Shown here: piece after piece, positions 34,005 through 43,149 of the stretch
Position numbering within the stretch: the stretch's first letter is position 1
Layout: every line of letters begins with the position of its first letter
Assembly (NCBI RefSeq): GCF_003123745.1
Contig: NZ_QETB01000005.1
Span: 1 to 64,000, forward strand
Direction of reading: 5' to 3'
Source: Ancrocorticia populi
Lineage (GTDB): Bacteria; Actinomycetota; Actinomycetes; Actinomycetales; Actinomycetaceae
Length of the DNA: 64,000 bases
Program-made: the position numbers and the translations under genes
The notes under the pieces: generated by a model
The model's database searches: none
What the model was told of the DNA's origin: nothing
The model's input: the letters and a program-made list of their open reading frames with translations, nothing else

Positions 34005-36800
34005 ATGAAGCCAATCCATACCCGAGCCAAGCGCACCGCAGCACTAGGGGAGGCCGCAGTCCCTTCTCTTGCAAAAAGGATGGCGGCCCTGCTAAGCGCA
34101 CTTGTGTGCAGCCTAGCGATGGTGACCTCGATGGCAGTTCCCGCAGCAGCCGATGCCGGTGATCCATACCCGTGTGGTTCTTTCGCCGGTGCGAACAATG
34201 ATGCGAGTGCCATCGGGTGGCTTGGAAATGGACACGGAGCCACGGTCTGTTTGGGTGGAAGCTTCTATGTCCCCAACGGAATCGACACGACCTATGGCTT
34301 CGGCATCTACAACAATGCGCCTACCACGTGGGAGAACGCTGAAGGCTACCTCCCAGCTCTAGTGACTGGTTTTGAGGCTGACGGCGCGCAGGTTTCGATC
34401 ACCAACTTTGGCGATAAAGTGACCATGGGCGGTAACGATTATGTGCTGATCTTCAGCCGCGTGAGCATTACGAATCCAACGGACGCGGAGATTGCCCTTG
34501 ACCCTCAGCCTGCCGCGGGCATGGTGGAGCTTTCTTCTGCCGGCAACGAGGTGGCGCCTTCGGAGACGGTCAGCCACGACTATGTGGTGGCCGCAGATCG
34601 CTTTGCTAACGGGTATGCGTGGCCAGACGCCGGGCAGCTTGCTGAAGTTGGTGGTTATGACGATCACTACGCACACATGAAAGACTTCTGGGACTCTCAG
34701 ATCAGCGAACTCGCCATGCCGAATCTTCCGGATGAGCGCCTCGTCGAGGCCTACCTCTCGGGCTTCATCTACACCCAGATTTCTCGTAGCGGATACGCGC
34801 TGAACACCGGGACGAACGGATACCACCAAGAGTTCAACCACGACGTCACAGGGATTCTCGCGGGATTGTTCAACCGCGGATACTTCAAGGACGCCCATGC
34901 GCTGCTGGATCAGGCAAGCGCCTCCCTCAGCACCCCGGCGCAATACTCCGATGGCTACTGGACCTATCCGTGGCTATGGTCGGTTTACTACCGCAAGACG
35001 GGCGATCTGGACTTCCTAAAGGCGCGCTTTGCGACCCCCGGGCCGCAGGGGGAGGACGTGAACCCGAGCATCAAGTCAACAGCGCACCGGATCGCGGACG
35101 ATCGCACTGGGCCCAACGGCATCATGGGCGCTAGCGGCAACGCCGATGCTTTGGGCTACTTCACCACTGACAATTATGTGGCGCTGCTTGGCCTCGCGTC
35201 ATACCGGTATCTGGCCGAAGCCGTTGGGGACAGTGCCGAGGCAGAGTGGGCAGACGCGGAGTTCAACGAGCTTCTCGAAGCGGTAGATGCAACGCTGGCG
35301 GAGACGATTGAGACCTACGATCTCGATTACATTCCGTGCTCGATCCTGCAGCCGAACACCACAAATAGCTGCGCGGATCCCGCCATGGCTGGGTGGGCCG
35401 GTCCCGGTGTTTATTACAACTATGCGTGGAATGGGTACCTCCTTGGCGCGGATCTGGGCGCCCCGGACGGAATTGCTGCTGGTGACTGGGCGGACAAGAC
35501 GTTTGACTGGGGCTTCGCACTCACCAGGAACGTGCTGCCTCAGGACACTTTTGGCGGGTATGGAGGTCAGGGCTTTTATTCGACGGCTTACAACGCCGCG
35601 TATGGCAGCTGGGGCCTAGCAGGCACGAAGTATCGCGATCAAGCAATCCAGTCCTACCTGTTCATGATCGAAAACAGTCAGGCTGGCCCATACTCTTGGT
35701 GGGAGGGCGCCGATTGGCCGAGCCAGAGCACCCCTTGGATTGGCAACCACCCAAAGTCCGGTGGCGGCTCAAGCCCTCACTCCTGGGGAATTGAGCTGGG
35801 CAACCAAGCACTCATCGATTCGGTTGTGACCCAACGTGTGGACGGCACGATCATCGTTGGGCGCGGCGTGCCTAACGCTTGGGTTGTGGGCGATGAAGCA
35901 TTCGGAGTCACTAACTACCCGATCTCTTACGGTAACCGAATGAATGTTGACATCGTGCCGGCCGGTACGAGCGTAACGGTGAACGTAAGCGGCGCAGTTA
36001 ACGCTCCGATTCAGGTGCATCTTCCGGCCGCAATCGGCAACATCGCAAGCACGTCCGCGGGTTCCTTCGATTCAGAGGCTGGTACTGTCACGCTGCCGTC
36101 CGGCACGTCCTCTGTGGTGATCACCTTCCAGAACACGCCCTCGACCGAACGGCCACGTCCCGATGCGATTGAAGCGCCTCCCGCTGAGCCATCCACACTG
36201 GCACCGATTCTTGAAACTGTGAGTCCGGAAGCTGCGGCTGCGGGTGACGAGGTCACGCTCACTGGTGCCAACTTTGGTGAGACGCAAGATGCCAGCCACG
36301 TACGCTTCACCAACAACGGCATCAACTGGGGAGATCCCGGCGATGAGGCCGATTTCGAGGTTGTATCGTGGAGCGATACCAAGATCGTGTATAAGGTACC
36401 GGAGCCCTCCAAGGGCTACGAGGTGACCCCGGGTACCCCTGCGACCATGAAGGTAGTGACACCTTTCGGAGTTTCGAGCAGCCTTGAAATCGATATCGTA
36501 GCCGAGACGCCAACCCCCACTGACCCCGCGACGGATCCAACCGATCCCACCGCCGAACCGACTGATCCAACAACGGATCCGACTGGCAACCCGAGTGACC
36601 CGACGGACAGCTCGAGCGATCCGACGGCTGGCACCACTGACCCTGCCACGGCCGGACCGGGGGAGCCGACTGGAGGTGCGGCCGCTCCATCACCGGACCG
36701 TATGCCGAACACCGGGGCCAATGCGCTCCCACTGATCCTTGGAGCGGCACTTCTCTTGGGACTAGGCGTGGCTATCGTATTGAGGTCGCGCCGCCGCTAG
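34005..36800 (+). CDS. Cell-wall-anchored (alpha/alpha)-barrel-like protein A
   Basis: This protein has 931 residues. A signal peptide with a long n-region ends near AVPAAADA (about residue 49). Residues 50-670 form a module homologous to gene B (NAEGYLPALVTGFEADGAQV, YDLDYIP, WWEGADWP, PHSWGIELGNQALIDSV), resembling a helical-barrel glycosidase followed by a beta-sandwich. An IPT/TIG Ig-like domain (about 725-825), a Thr/Pro/Asp-rich linker and the sorting signal MPNTG-hydrophobic-RSRRR follow. The LacI-type operator and GH65 context suggest a surface glycan-degrading enzyme. The family and catalytic residues are not recognised. Confidence 0.78.
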   Translation: MKPIHTRAKRTAALGEAAVPSLAKRMAALLSALVCSLAMVTSMAVPAAADAGDPYPCGSFAGANNDASAIGWLGNGHGATVCLGGSFYVPNGIDTTYGFGIYNNAPTTWENAEGYLPALVTGFEADGAQVSITNFGDKVTMGGNDYVLIFSRVSITNPTDAEIALDPQPAAGMVELSSAGNEVAPSETVSHDYVVAADRFANGYAWPDAGQLAEVGGYDDHYAHMKDFWDSQISELAMPNLPDERLVEAYLSGFIYTQISRSGYALNTGTNGYHQEFNHDVTGILAGLFNRGYFKDAHALLDQASASLSTPAQYSDGYWTYPWLWSVYYRKTGDLDFLKARFATPGPQGEDVNPSIKSTAHRIADDRTGPNGIMGASGNADALGYFTTDNYVALLGLASYRYLAEAVGDSAEAEWADAEFNELLEAVDATLAETIETYDLDYIPCSILQPNTTNSCADPAMAGWAGPGVYYNYAWNGYLLGADLGAPDGIAAGDWADKTFDWGFALTRNVLPQDTFGGYGGQGFYSTAYNAAYGSWGLAGTKYRDQAIQSYLFMIENSQAGPYSWWEGADWPSQSTPWIGNHPKSGGGSSPHSWGIELGNQALIDSVVTQRVDGTIIVGRGVPNAWVVGDEAFGVTNYPISYGNRMNVDIVPAGTSVTVNVSGAVNAPIQVHLPAAIGNIASTSAGSFDSEAGTVTLPSGTSSVVITFQNTPSTERPRPDAIEAPPAEPSTLAPILETVSPEAAAAGDEVTLTGANFGETQDASHVRFTNNGINWGDPGDEADFEVVSWSDTKIVYKVPEPSKGYEVTPGTPATMKVVTPFGVSSSLEIDIVAETPTPTDPATDPTDPTAEPTDPTTDPTGNPSDPTDSSSDPTAGTTDPATAGPGEPTGGAAAPSPDRMPNTGANALPLILGAALLLGLGVAIVLRSRRR

Positions 36801-37658
36801 TTATGCGAGACCGGAGGAAATATCGTCCGGCTTGCCCAGCCGCTCTGCAGCCTCTACGGAGTAGTGATCTTGGAACGGAGATTCGCCCTTATCGAGTGTG
36901 GCGATTGACTCCATCTGATCGTCGTTGAGTTCGAAATCGAACACGTTGATGTTCTCGGCAATCCGCTCGGGACGGACGGACTTGGGGATGGAAACGATGT
37001 TGCGCTGAATCATCCAGCGGAGCACCACCTGAGCAACGGTCTTGCCGTGGGCGTCCGCGATTCCGATCAGTGTGGGGTTGTCTAGTACGCCCATCTTGCC
37101 CTGCCCGAGCGTGCCCCAGGATTCCATCTGGACGCCGCGGCGCTCCATAACGCGCTGATTCTTGGTGCGCTGGAAGAACGGGTGCGCCTCGATCTGGTTC
37201 ACGGCGGGCGGCACATCGGTGTGCAGCAAGAAATCGACGAGGCGGCCTGAGTAGAAGTTGGAGACTCCAATGGCGCGGGCGCGGCCCTCCTGATGGATTT
37301 TCTCCATCTCGCGCCACTCACCAAACACATCGCCGAATGGCTGGTGGATCAGGTACAGGTCAACGTAGTCCAAGCCGAGCCGCTTGAGAGATGCATCGAA
37401 GGCGCGCTTTGTGTTTTCGGCGCTGGGCTGGACCCAAAGCTTGGTGGTCACGAAGAGTTCCTCGCGCGGGATGCCGGACTTAGCAATAGCGCGGCCCACA
37501 CCCTCTTCGTTGTGATAGATGGCGGCGGTGTCAATGGAGCGGTAGCCGGCTTCGAGTGCGGAAAGTACCGCAGCCTCGGTTTCGTCATCAGGAATCCTGA
37601 AAACGCCAAATCCGAGAATTGGCATTGAGATGCCGTTATTCAGAGTCACATCCTGCAT
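36801..37658 (-). CDS. Aldo/keto reductase
   Basis: This 285-residue NADPH-dependent AKR of the 2,5-diketo-gluconate reductase type has the catalytic set Asp and Tyr in [11 protein letters not shown], Lys in VTTKLW and His in LIHQPFGD. The cofactor motif [19 protein letters not shown] is present. It reduces aldehydes or ketoses. Its stop codon directly abuts the stop of surface protein A, convergent with no spacer. A GGATG-type site precedes the ATG. Confidence 0.92.
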   Translation of the reverse strand: MQDVTLNNGISMPILGFGVFRIPDDETEAAVLSALEAGYRSIDTAAIYHNEEGVGRAIAKSGIPREELFVTTKLWVQPSAENTKRAFDASLKRLGLDYVDLYLIHQPFGDVFGEWREMEKIHQEGRARAIGVSNFYSGRLVDFLLHTDVPPAVNQIEAHPFFQRTKNQRVMERRGVQMESWGTLGQGKMGVLDNPTLIGIADAHGKTVAQVVLRWMIQRNIVSIPKSVRPERIAENINVFDFELNDDQMESIATLDKGESPFQDHYSVEAAERLGKPDDISSGLA

Positions 37659-37746
37659 GGTGCATCCTTCGCTGTGGGAGATAGCTCCAGCCTAATAGCC
37701 CTACAGCTGCGAAATCATGGACCTTTGTCGGAGACGGGAGATATGA

Positions 37747-37784
37747 AAAAGGGGAGTTAGCCCACGCGGGCCAACTCCCCTTTT
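37747..37784 (-). terminator. Bidirectional-looking terminator
   Basis: GGGGAGTT and AACTCCCC arms with an inner GCCC/GGGC stem (one A/C mismatch) are flanked by AAAAA and TTTT. It lies 11 bp after the stop of the small lipoprotein gene on the minus strand and upstream of the aldo/keto reductase gene. Confidence 0.82.
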
Positions 37785-37794
37785 CCAAAACAAT

Positions 37795-38163
37795 CTATTC
37801 TTCGCCTTCGAGGCCAGACATGGCCTCTTCCATCAGGGACTGAGTGCAGGTCTCAGTAGCGGAATTGAAGGTTTGGTAATCATCAGAGTCCTCAGATGCT
37901 GTGGGCTCCTCACCATCGGCGAGGGACTTCAGGGTGTCATCGGAAAGGTCATCGTATGATTCATCAACGATGCAGCTGTAGTAATTGTCTAGGGCTTCCT
38001 GGCCAAGCTGATCCACGACTTCGGCGTCAATGTATTCATCCATCGCCTGAGAAAGGCCAGAGGTCACTTCTTCCTTGGTGGGCTTGTCCTCGCCACCGCA
38101 GGCAGCGAGCGAGACAGCGAGTGCCGGAATCATGAATAGGGCGGAAAGCTTCTTCATTTTCAC
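37795..38163 (-). CDS. Small secreted lipoprotein of unknown function
   Basis: This 122-residue protein has a lipoprotein signal peptide (LSALFMIPALAVSLAACGG, lipidated Cys near residue 22). The mature part is very acidic and Ser/Glu/Asp rich, with two further Cys residues (SCIVDES and ETCTQS) that could form a disulphide. No family is recognised. It is a single-gene unit with its own terminator. Similar short acidic lipoproteins are common in actinobacteria. Confidence 0.75.
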   Translation of the reverse strand: MKMKKLSALFMIPALAVSLAACGGEDKPTKEEVTSGLSQAMDEYIDAEVVDQLGQEALDNYYSCIVDESYDDLSDDTLKSLADGEEPTASEDSDDYQTFNSATETCTQSLMEEAMSGLEGEE

Positions 38164-38276
38164 GTAGGTATCCTCTCGTTGGTGCCGCCCAGTTCAAGGG
38201 GGCACGTTCACCTTAAAGAAGGCTGTGCATATCGGGACAATCGTCCCAGAAAGTGAGAAGGAGTTCCAATCGAAGC

Positions 38277-39239
38277 CTAGCCAAGCAGCGGATTAGCAGC
38301 CAAAACTTGCGCTATCTCGTCGCGATTGGGGGAGTAGGCGCCGTTTTGGCTGACCGTCAGGCCCGAGGTCATCGTAGCCCGGTGAAGTGCTGGCACAACC
38401 TGCTCCCACCTTGCGGCGCGCAACCGAGTCTTGGCCTCCGCGCTGCCCAACAATCCAGCGTCCAGCAAGGCGGAGAGCATTCCGCTCATGAACGAATCGC
38501 CGGCACCCACGGTGTCCGCAAGCTCCACATTAAGGGGATCGATCACCAGCATGTCGCGCTCACTGGCCAAACGCGCATACGCGCCCCAAGGCCCGCGAGT
38601 CACCACAACCATGGCCGGCCCCATGGCCAACCACTTGCGCATGATGTTCTCAACAGGAGTGTCCTTGCCGTACAGCCACTCGATGTCCTCGTCCGAGGCT
38701 TTCACAACGTCTGACACGCTGATGATTTCCTCGATACGCCCGATCACGTCAGAGGCGCTGCCCATGAGGTTGGGGCGGGCATTGGGATCATAGGAGACGG
38801 TCCCAACGATGGACTGCGCCTTGACGGCGCGCAGCACATCGTTGCCGCCGGGAGCGAGGGTGGCGGCGAAGCTGCCCGTGTGCAGGTGGGTAATCTCAGC
38901 TGGGGCCGGAAGCTCAGGTACCTTCCATTCCAGATCAAACTCGTAGGTGGCGCGCCCCTGCTCATCTAGGAAAGCGTTAGCCACAGCCGTCTTGTTGGCC
39001 TGATCGGAACCGGCAACAGGCCTCACGGAGTGATTGGCCAGCAGCTCTTCGATTGCATGGCCACGCGGATCGTTAGCCCACCAAGCGGCAAGCTGGGTGG
39101 GATGGCCAAGCGCGGCCAAGCCACAGGCAACGTTCAGCGGGCTACCACCCACGTGCTCGGTGGACTTACCATCGCGGTGAACAACATCAATGAGTGCTTC
39201 ACCGAGGCAAAGGACTGGGGCATCGGGCGTCGTTGCCAC
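38277..39239 (-). CDS. PfkB-family carbohydrate kinase, fructokinase-like
   Basis: The protein is 320 residues from a GTG at 39239, preceded by AGGAGATCCC. A longer frame overlapping the oligoribonuclease gene was rejected. It has the N-terminal PfkB signature GGSPLNVACGLAALGHPT and the C-terminal signature DTVGAGDSFMSGMLSAL with the catalytic Asp of GAGD. It closely resembles fructokinases, forming fructose 6-phosphate. It may use fructose released by the GH32 enzyme in the same region, although it is not in one operon with it. Confidence 0.9.
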   Translation of the reverse strand: MATTPDAPVLCLGEALIDVVHRDGKSTEHVGGSPLNVACGLAALGHPTQLAAWWANDPRGHAIEELLANHSVRPVAGSDQANKTAVANAFLDEQGRATYEFDLEWKVPELPAPAEITHLHTGSFAATLAPGGNDVLRAVKAQSIVGTVSYDPNARPNLMGSASDVIGRIEEIISVSDVVKASDEDIEWLYGKDTPVENIMRKWLAMGPAMVVVTRGPWGAYARLASERDMLVIDPLNVELADTVGAGDSFMSGMLSALLDAGLLGSAEAKTRLRAARWEQVVPALHRATMTSGLTVSQNGAYSPNRDEIAQVLAANPLLG

Positions 39240-39282
39240 GGGATCTCCTAAAGGTTCAAACGTAGAATAGAACTCTCTTAGA

Positions 39283-39936
39283 CTACCGGATTCTATCCTC
39301 GCTGCTAGCGAGCTGAACAGTCTTTCCAGTGACTGCTTTTGCGGCAGCCTCGCATTCAGCGGTGGATGGGCCTTCGCCTTCGGGCATGAGGACGCGGCGG
39401 TAATAACGCAGTTCGTCAATGGAATCGTAGATATCGCCCAGCGCGCGATGATTTCCGGTCTTTTCGGGGGCGTTGAAATAGCTGCGGGCGTACCAACGCT
39501 TGGCTAGTTCCTTGATGGAGGAAACATCCACGATGCGATAGTGCAAGTGCTCGATCACGCTCGGCATGTACTTGTCGAGGAACGTCTTGTCGGTGCCCAC
39601 GGAATTCCCGCCTAGTGGCGCCTTGCGAGCTTCAGGGATGTACTTCTTGATATAGCCGAGAACCTGTGCCTCGGCTTCGGCCAGCTCTAGCCCGTTATCC
39701 CACTCGTTGATGAGTCCTGAATGGGTATGCATTTCGAGCACGAATTCGCCCATATTCTCCACTGCCGCTGGCGTGGGCTTGATCAGTAAGTCAATACCTG
39801 CGTCCACGGGAGTGAGGTCATAATCAGTGATGACTACTGAAACCTCGACCAGTTCATCAACCGTCAAGTCCAGCCCTGTCATCTCGCAGTCAATCCATAC
39901 GATGGGGTTCTTTAGTCCGTTACTCACGCACGCCAT
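39283..39936 (-). CDS. orn: Oligoribonuclease
   Basis: This 217-residue DEDDh 3'-5' exonuclease degrades two- to five-nucleotide RNAs and pGpG. WIDCEMTGLD supplies the first Asp and Glu, HYRIVDVSSIKELAKRW the next Asp, and GNHRALGDIYDSI the His and last Asp. The ATG at 39936 was chosen; a GTG at 39927 is an alternative, and a start at 40029 would add 31 unrelated basic residues. The gene is divergent from the next gene. Confidence 0.93.
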   Translation of the reverse strand: MACVSNGLKNPIVWIDCEMTGLDLTVDELVEVSVVITDYDLTPVDAGIDLLIKPTPAAVENMGEFVLEMHTHSGLINEWDNGLELAEAEAQVLGYIKKYIPEARKAPLGGNSVGTDKTFLDKYMPSVIEHLHYRIVDVSSIKELAKRWYARSYFNAPEKTGNHRALGDIYDSIDELRYYRRVLMPEGEGPSTAECEAAAKAVTGKTVQLASSEDRIR

Positions 39937-40056
39937 TCTACCCGTTTGATTTGAATAACGACGACGGATGCTCCCGTCCGTCCCCATTCTCACCTTCTTT
40001 TCGTAAGAGTTGTTGCGTCTAATTGCCATGGCTGGATGAACTGATCGCGTGGTGGC

Positions 40057-42873
40057 ATGGTGGCTAATATGAGCGACCTTTTCATTGATGAATTACGCGA
40101 TTCACTCGGCGAAGATGCTGTACGTGATCAGCCAATCGATATCCATGCGGCAGCGCACGATGCCTCCCACTACCTCCTGATGCCGCGGGCGGTGGTACGA
40201 GCGGAAAACACCCAACAGGTGTCCGATATTCTCAACATCGCGAATTCTCAGGCCCAGTCCGTTACCTTCCGCTCGGGCGGCACCAGCCTGTGTGGCCAGG
40301 CCAGCACGGAAGCGCTCCAGATTGACACCCGCGCAGCGTTCCGGCTCATCACGATTGAGGACAATGGCGAGCGAGTGCGCGTTCAGCCTGGTGCTACGAT
40401 CAGGCAGGTGAATGCCCGCCTTGCGCGTTACGGCCGCAAACTAGGTCCGGATCCGGCGAGCTCGGTCGCATGCACGATAGGTGGTGTTGTTGCCAATAAC
40501 TCCAGCGGAATGTCTTGCGGAACCGTTCACAATACGTATAAAACGATCGAATCCATGACGATTGTGCTGGCAGACGGGACCATCATTGATACGGCCGATG
40601 ATGATGCCGATCAGCAGCTGTCAACTCAGTGCCCCACGCTATACGCGGGACTTGAGGGCATTCGGGATCGCGTCCGCGAGAATCCCGATTCGATGGGAAC
40701 CATCGATCGCCTGTACAAGATGAAGAACACCATGGGTTACGGGATCAATTCGCTGGTGGATTATGACCGTCCAGTCGATATCTTGGCTCACCTGCTCATC
40801 GGCAGCGAGGGGACGCTCGGATTCGTGGCGGAGGCCGTGTTCGTCACCGTTCCCGCCTACACCGAAGTGGCAACGGGCCTGCTGGTTTTTGAGAACCTCT
40901 ACGATGCCACTTCCGCACTGCCAGCGCTTGTTGCCACCGAGCCAGCCGCCATCGAACTGATGGATGCCGCTAGCCTGCGCGTTGCTCAGGGCACCGGTAG
41001 CCCGGCGGCTGCAATCAGGGATATCGAGGTAGTGGATCACGCAGCTCTCCTTGTTGAGTATCAACAGCCCAATAAGGAGGGTATCCAGAAGCACCTCAAG
41101 CAGGCGGAAGCGGCCGCGGTTTCGCTTCGGCTTGCCTCGCCCGCGGTATTCACCGCCGATCCCGAGGTCCGTGCCAGCCTCTGGGCCATCCGTAACGGCC
41201 TATACGCGATTGTGGCCGGAGCTCGCGCTTCTGGAACCACAGCATTGTTGGAGGATATCGCGGTGCCGGTGGAGCGCCTCGCAAATACCTGTGAGCTGCT
41301 CACCGAGCTCTTCGCAAACCACGGGTATGAGGGATCGGTGATCTTCGGGCACGCCAAGGACGGCAATATCCACTTCATGATCACCGATCGGTTTGATACG
41401 CCGGACGGTCAGGCCCGGCTCGCGGACTTCACCGAGGACATGGTGGAACTGGTGCTGAGCCAGGGAGGCGTGCTCAAGGCGGAGCATGGAACTGGCCGCG
41501 CGATGGCTCCATTCGTGGAGCGCCAGTACGGCGAAGAACTCTATTCGGTTATGTGGGCAATCAAGCGGGCCTGTGATCCCAACGAGATTCTGAACCCGGG
41601 CGTGCTCCTTACCGCTCAAAGTGATGCTCACCTCCAAGGCATCAAGACCACCGTGACGGTCGAGGAAGAAGTGGATCGGTGTGTGGAGTGCGGGTACTGC
41701 GAGCCAGTGTGCCCCAGCCGTAATCTCACCCTGACTCCGCGCCAAAGGATCGTGTTGCGGCGGGATCTGGCCAAGGCGAAGGATGCGGGGGACAGCGAGC
41801 TGGCGGAGGCACTCGAGAAGGCCTACAGCTACGCCGGGATCGATACGTGCGCCGTGGACGGGATGTGCCAAACCACGTGTCCCATGAAGATCAACACCGC
41901 CGATTTGGTGCGTAGGCTGCGCTCGGAGCAGGCAAATCCGCCGCTTTCGACCGGCTGGAATGTGACGGCGAAGAGGTGGGGCGTTGTGACCACTGCGGCT
42001 AGTGCGGCGCTGTCCGTTGCCAAGGCGGTTCCTGCCCCGGGGCTGGTGAACGGCGTGACGAAGGTGGCGCGCAACGTTATTGGCGAGGACACGATGCCCG
42101 AGTGGACCAGCGACCTGCCGCGTGGTGGCAAGCGCCGTGGCGGATTGGCCGATTCGTATCCGGTTGAGCAGGCCGATGCGGTGTACATCCCTTCGTGCCA
42201 GAGCGCGATGTTTGGACCGGTTGATGGCGGGTCCGGGCTGCAGCGGAGCTTCCAGGAGCTGTGTGCCCAGGCGGGGCTCAAGCTGCATATCCCCGAGGGG
42301 ATTGACAACCTGTGCTGCGGCACGCCGTGGTCATCCAAGGGATACCTCGGTGGCAAGGAGGAAATGCGCCAGAAGGTTGTGGATCGGGTAGTGACGGCCA
42401 GCCGCGATGGGAATCTTCCCGTGGTGTGCGATGCCTCCTCGTGCACGGAGGGTTTCGTTGGGCTGCTCAAGGCGTACCCGGTCGAGGTGATGGACGGCAT
42501 CGTATTCATCCGGGATCAGGTACTGCCCAGGCTGGGGGTTCTACGCCATGCGCCTAGCATTACGCTGCATCCCACATGCGCTACCACTCATCTGGGGTCC
42601 ACGGACGCGCTCGTGGAGCTGGCCGGAGCGGTCGCAGACAAAGTGAACGTGCCGGACAATTGGGGATGCTGTGCATTTGCGGGGGATCGCGGCATGCTGC
42701 ATCCAGAGCTGACGGCATCGGCCACGGGGCCAGAAGCAGGAGACGTCCGCAAGCTCAACTCCACGATCCACGCCTCGTCCAACCGCGCATGTGAGATGGG
42801 CATGACGCGGGCTACCGGCAAGCCGTACAAGAGCATCATCGAAGTAGTGGCTGATTCGGTGGCCGGGCGGTGA
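40057..42873 (+). CDS. FAD-linked oxidase with Fe-S and CCG domains (D-lactate/glycolate type)
   Basis: This 938-residue fused enzyme starts with an N-terminal FAD-binding domain of the PCMH type (SVTFRSGGTSLCGQ; IGGVVANNSSGMSCG) and an FAD-oxidase C domain. Two 4Fe-4S clusters follow (CVECGYCEPVCPS and CAVDGMCQTTCPM), then two cysteine-rich CCG repeats (NLCCGTPWSSKG; WGCCAFAGDRG). This layout is typical of quinone-linked D-lactate, glycolate or D-2-hydroxyglutarate dehydrogenases. The substrate is not certain. Either ATG at 40057 or 40069 could be the start; neither has a strong ribosome-binding site. Confidence 0.9.
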   Translation: MVANMSDLFIDELRDSLGEDAVRDQPIDIHAAAHDASHYLLMPRAVVRAENTQQVSDILNIANSQAQSVTFRSGGTSLCGQASTEALQIDTRAAFRLITIEDNGERVRVQPGATIRQVNARLARYGRKLGPDPASSVACTIGGVVANNSSGMSCGTVHNTYKTIESMTIVLADGTIIDTADDDADQQLSTQCPTLYAGLEGIRDRVRENPDSMGTIDRLYKMKNTMGYGINSLVDYDRPVDILAHLLIGSEGTLGFVAEAVFVTVPAYTEVATGLLVFENLYDATSALPALVATEPAAIELMDAASLRVAQGTGSPAAAIRDIEVVDHAALLVEYQQPNKEGIQKHLKQAEAAAVSLRLASPAVFTADPEVRASLWAIRNGLYAIVAGARASGTTALLEDIAVPVERLANTCELLTELFANHGYEGSVIFGHAKDGNIHFMITDRFDTPDGQARLADFTEDMVELVLSQGGVLKAEHGTGRAMAPFVERQYGEELYSVMWAIKRACDPNEILNPGVLLTAQSDAHLQGIKTTVTVEEEVDRCVECGYCEPVCPSRNLTLTPRQRIVLRRDLAKAKDAGDSELAEALEKAYSYAGIDTCAVDGMCQTTCPMKINTADLVRRLRSEQANPPLSTGWNVTAKRWGVVTTAASAALSVAKAVPAPGLVNGVTKVARNVIGEDTMPEWTSDLPRGGKRRGGLADSYPVEQADAVYIPSCQSAMFGPVDGGSGLQRSFQELCAQAGLKLHIPEGIDNLCCGTPWSSKGYLGGKEEMRQKVVDRVVTASRDGNLPVVCDASSCTEGFVGLLKAYPVEVMDGIVFIRDQVLPRLGVLRHAPSITLHPTCATTHLGSTDALVELAGAVADKVNVPDNWGCCAFAGDRGMLHPELTASATGPEAGDVRKLNSTIHASSNRACEMGMTRATGKPYKSIIEVVADSVAGR

Positions 42874-43077
42874 GTGTGTCGAGGCTCACATGTTGTCGCG
42901 TATCAGGCATCCGTTGGGCTTTTCATTCTTCGTCACGCTGATGCGGTAAGAACTTGACTGTCAAAGGACATCGTGGCGTCCGTGCATGCTAAATCGAGCG
43001 GCGAATAGCGCTTACGGGCGCCGCCAAATTGGCCTTGACGTGGATCACAGTACCTGATTGGATCAAAAGAGGTCGAT

Positions 43078-43108
43078 TTTTGACCGGACAAAATTGAGGG
43101 GATCTATA
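43078..43108 (+). promoter_or_regulatory. Promoter with LacI-type operator upstream of gene B
   Basis: TTTTGACCGGACAAAA (43078-43093) is a palindrome except at one symmetric pair. TTGACC (-35) and TCTATA at 43103 (-10) are 17 bp apart, the same arrangement as at 26528. The gene start is 42 bp downstream. Confidence 0.62.
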
Positions 43109-43149
43109 CCCGAAGGCGGGGAAGAAGGTTCTGGGTCCCATGCCCAACG

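Noticed and set aside
36525-36680. Tandem repeats in the linkers of A, B and GH32 as a DNA-level satellite
   Set aside because: The repeats follow the coding frame as Pro/Thr/Asp/Gly-rich wall-spanning linkers and vary in sequence, which fits protein selection rather than a separate repeat element.
38277-39419. Longer form of the sugar kinase reaching into the oligoribonuclease gene
   Set aside because: The extra 60 residues read antisense through orn. GTG 39239 with AGGAGATCCC matches PfkB start positions.
41200-42288. 362-residue minus-strand frame inside the FAD/Fe-S gene
   Set aside because: It is antisense to a long gene with clear domains. Composition is Arg/His rich, typical of a shadow frame in GC-rich DNA.
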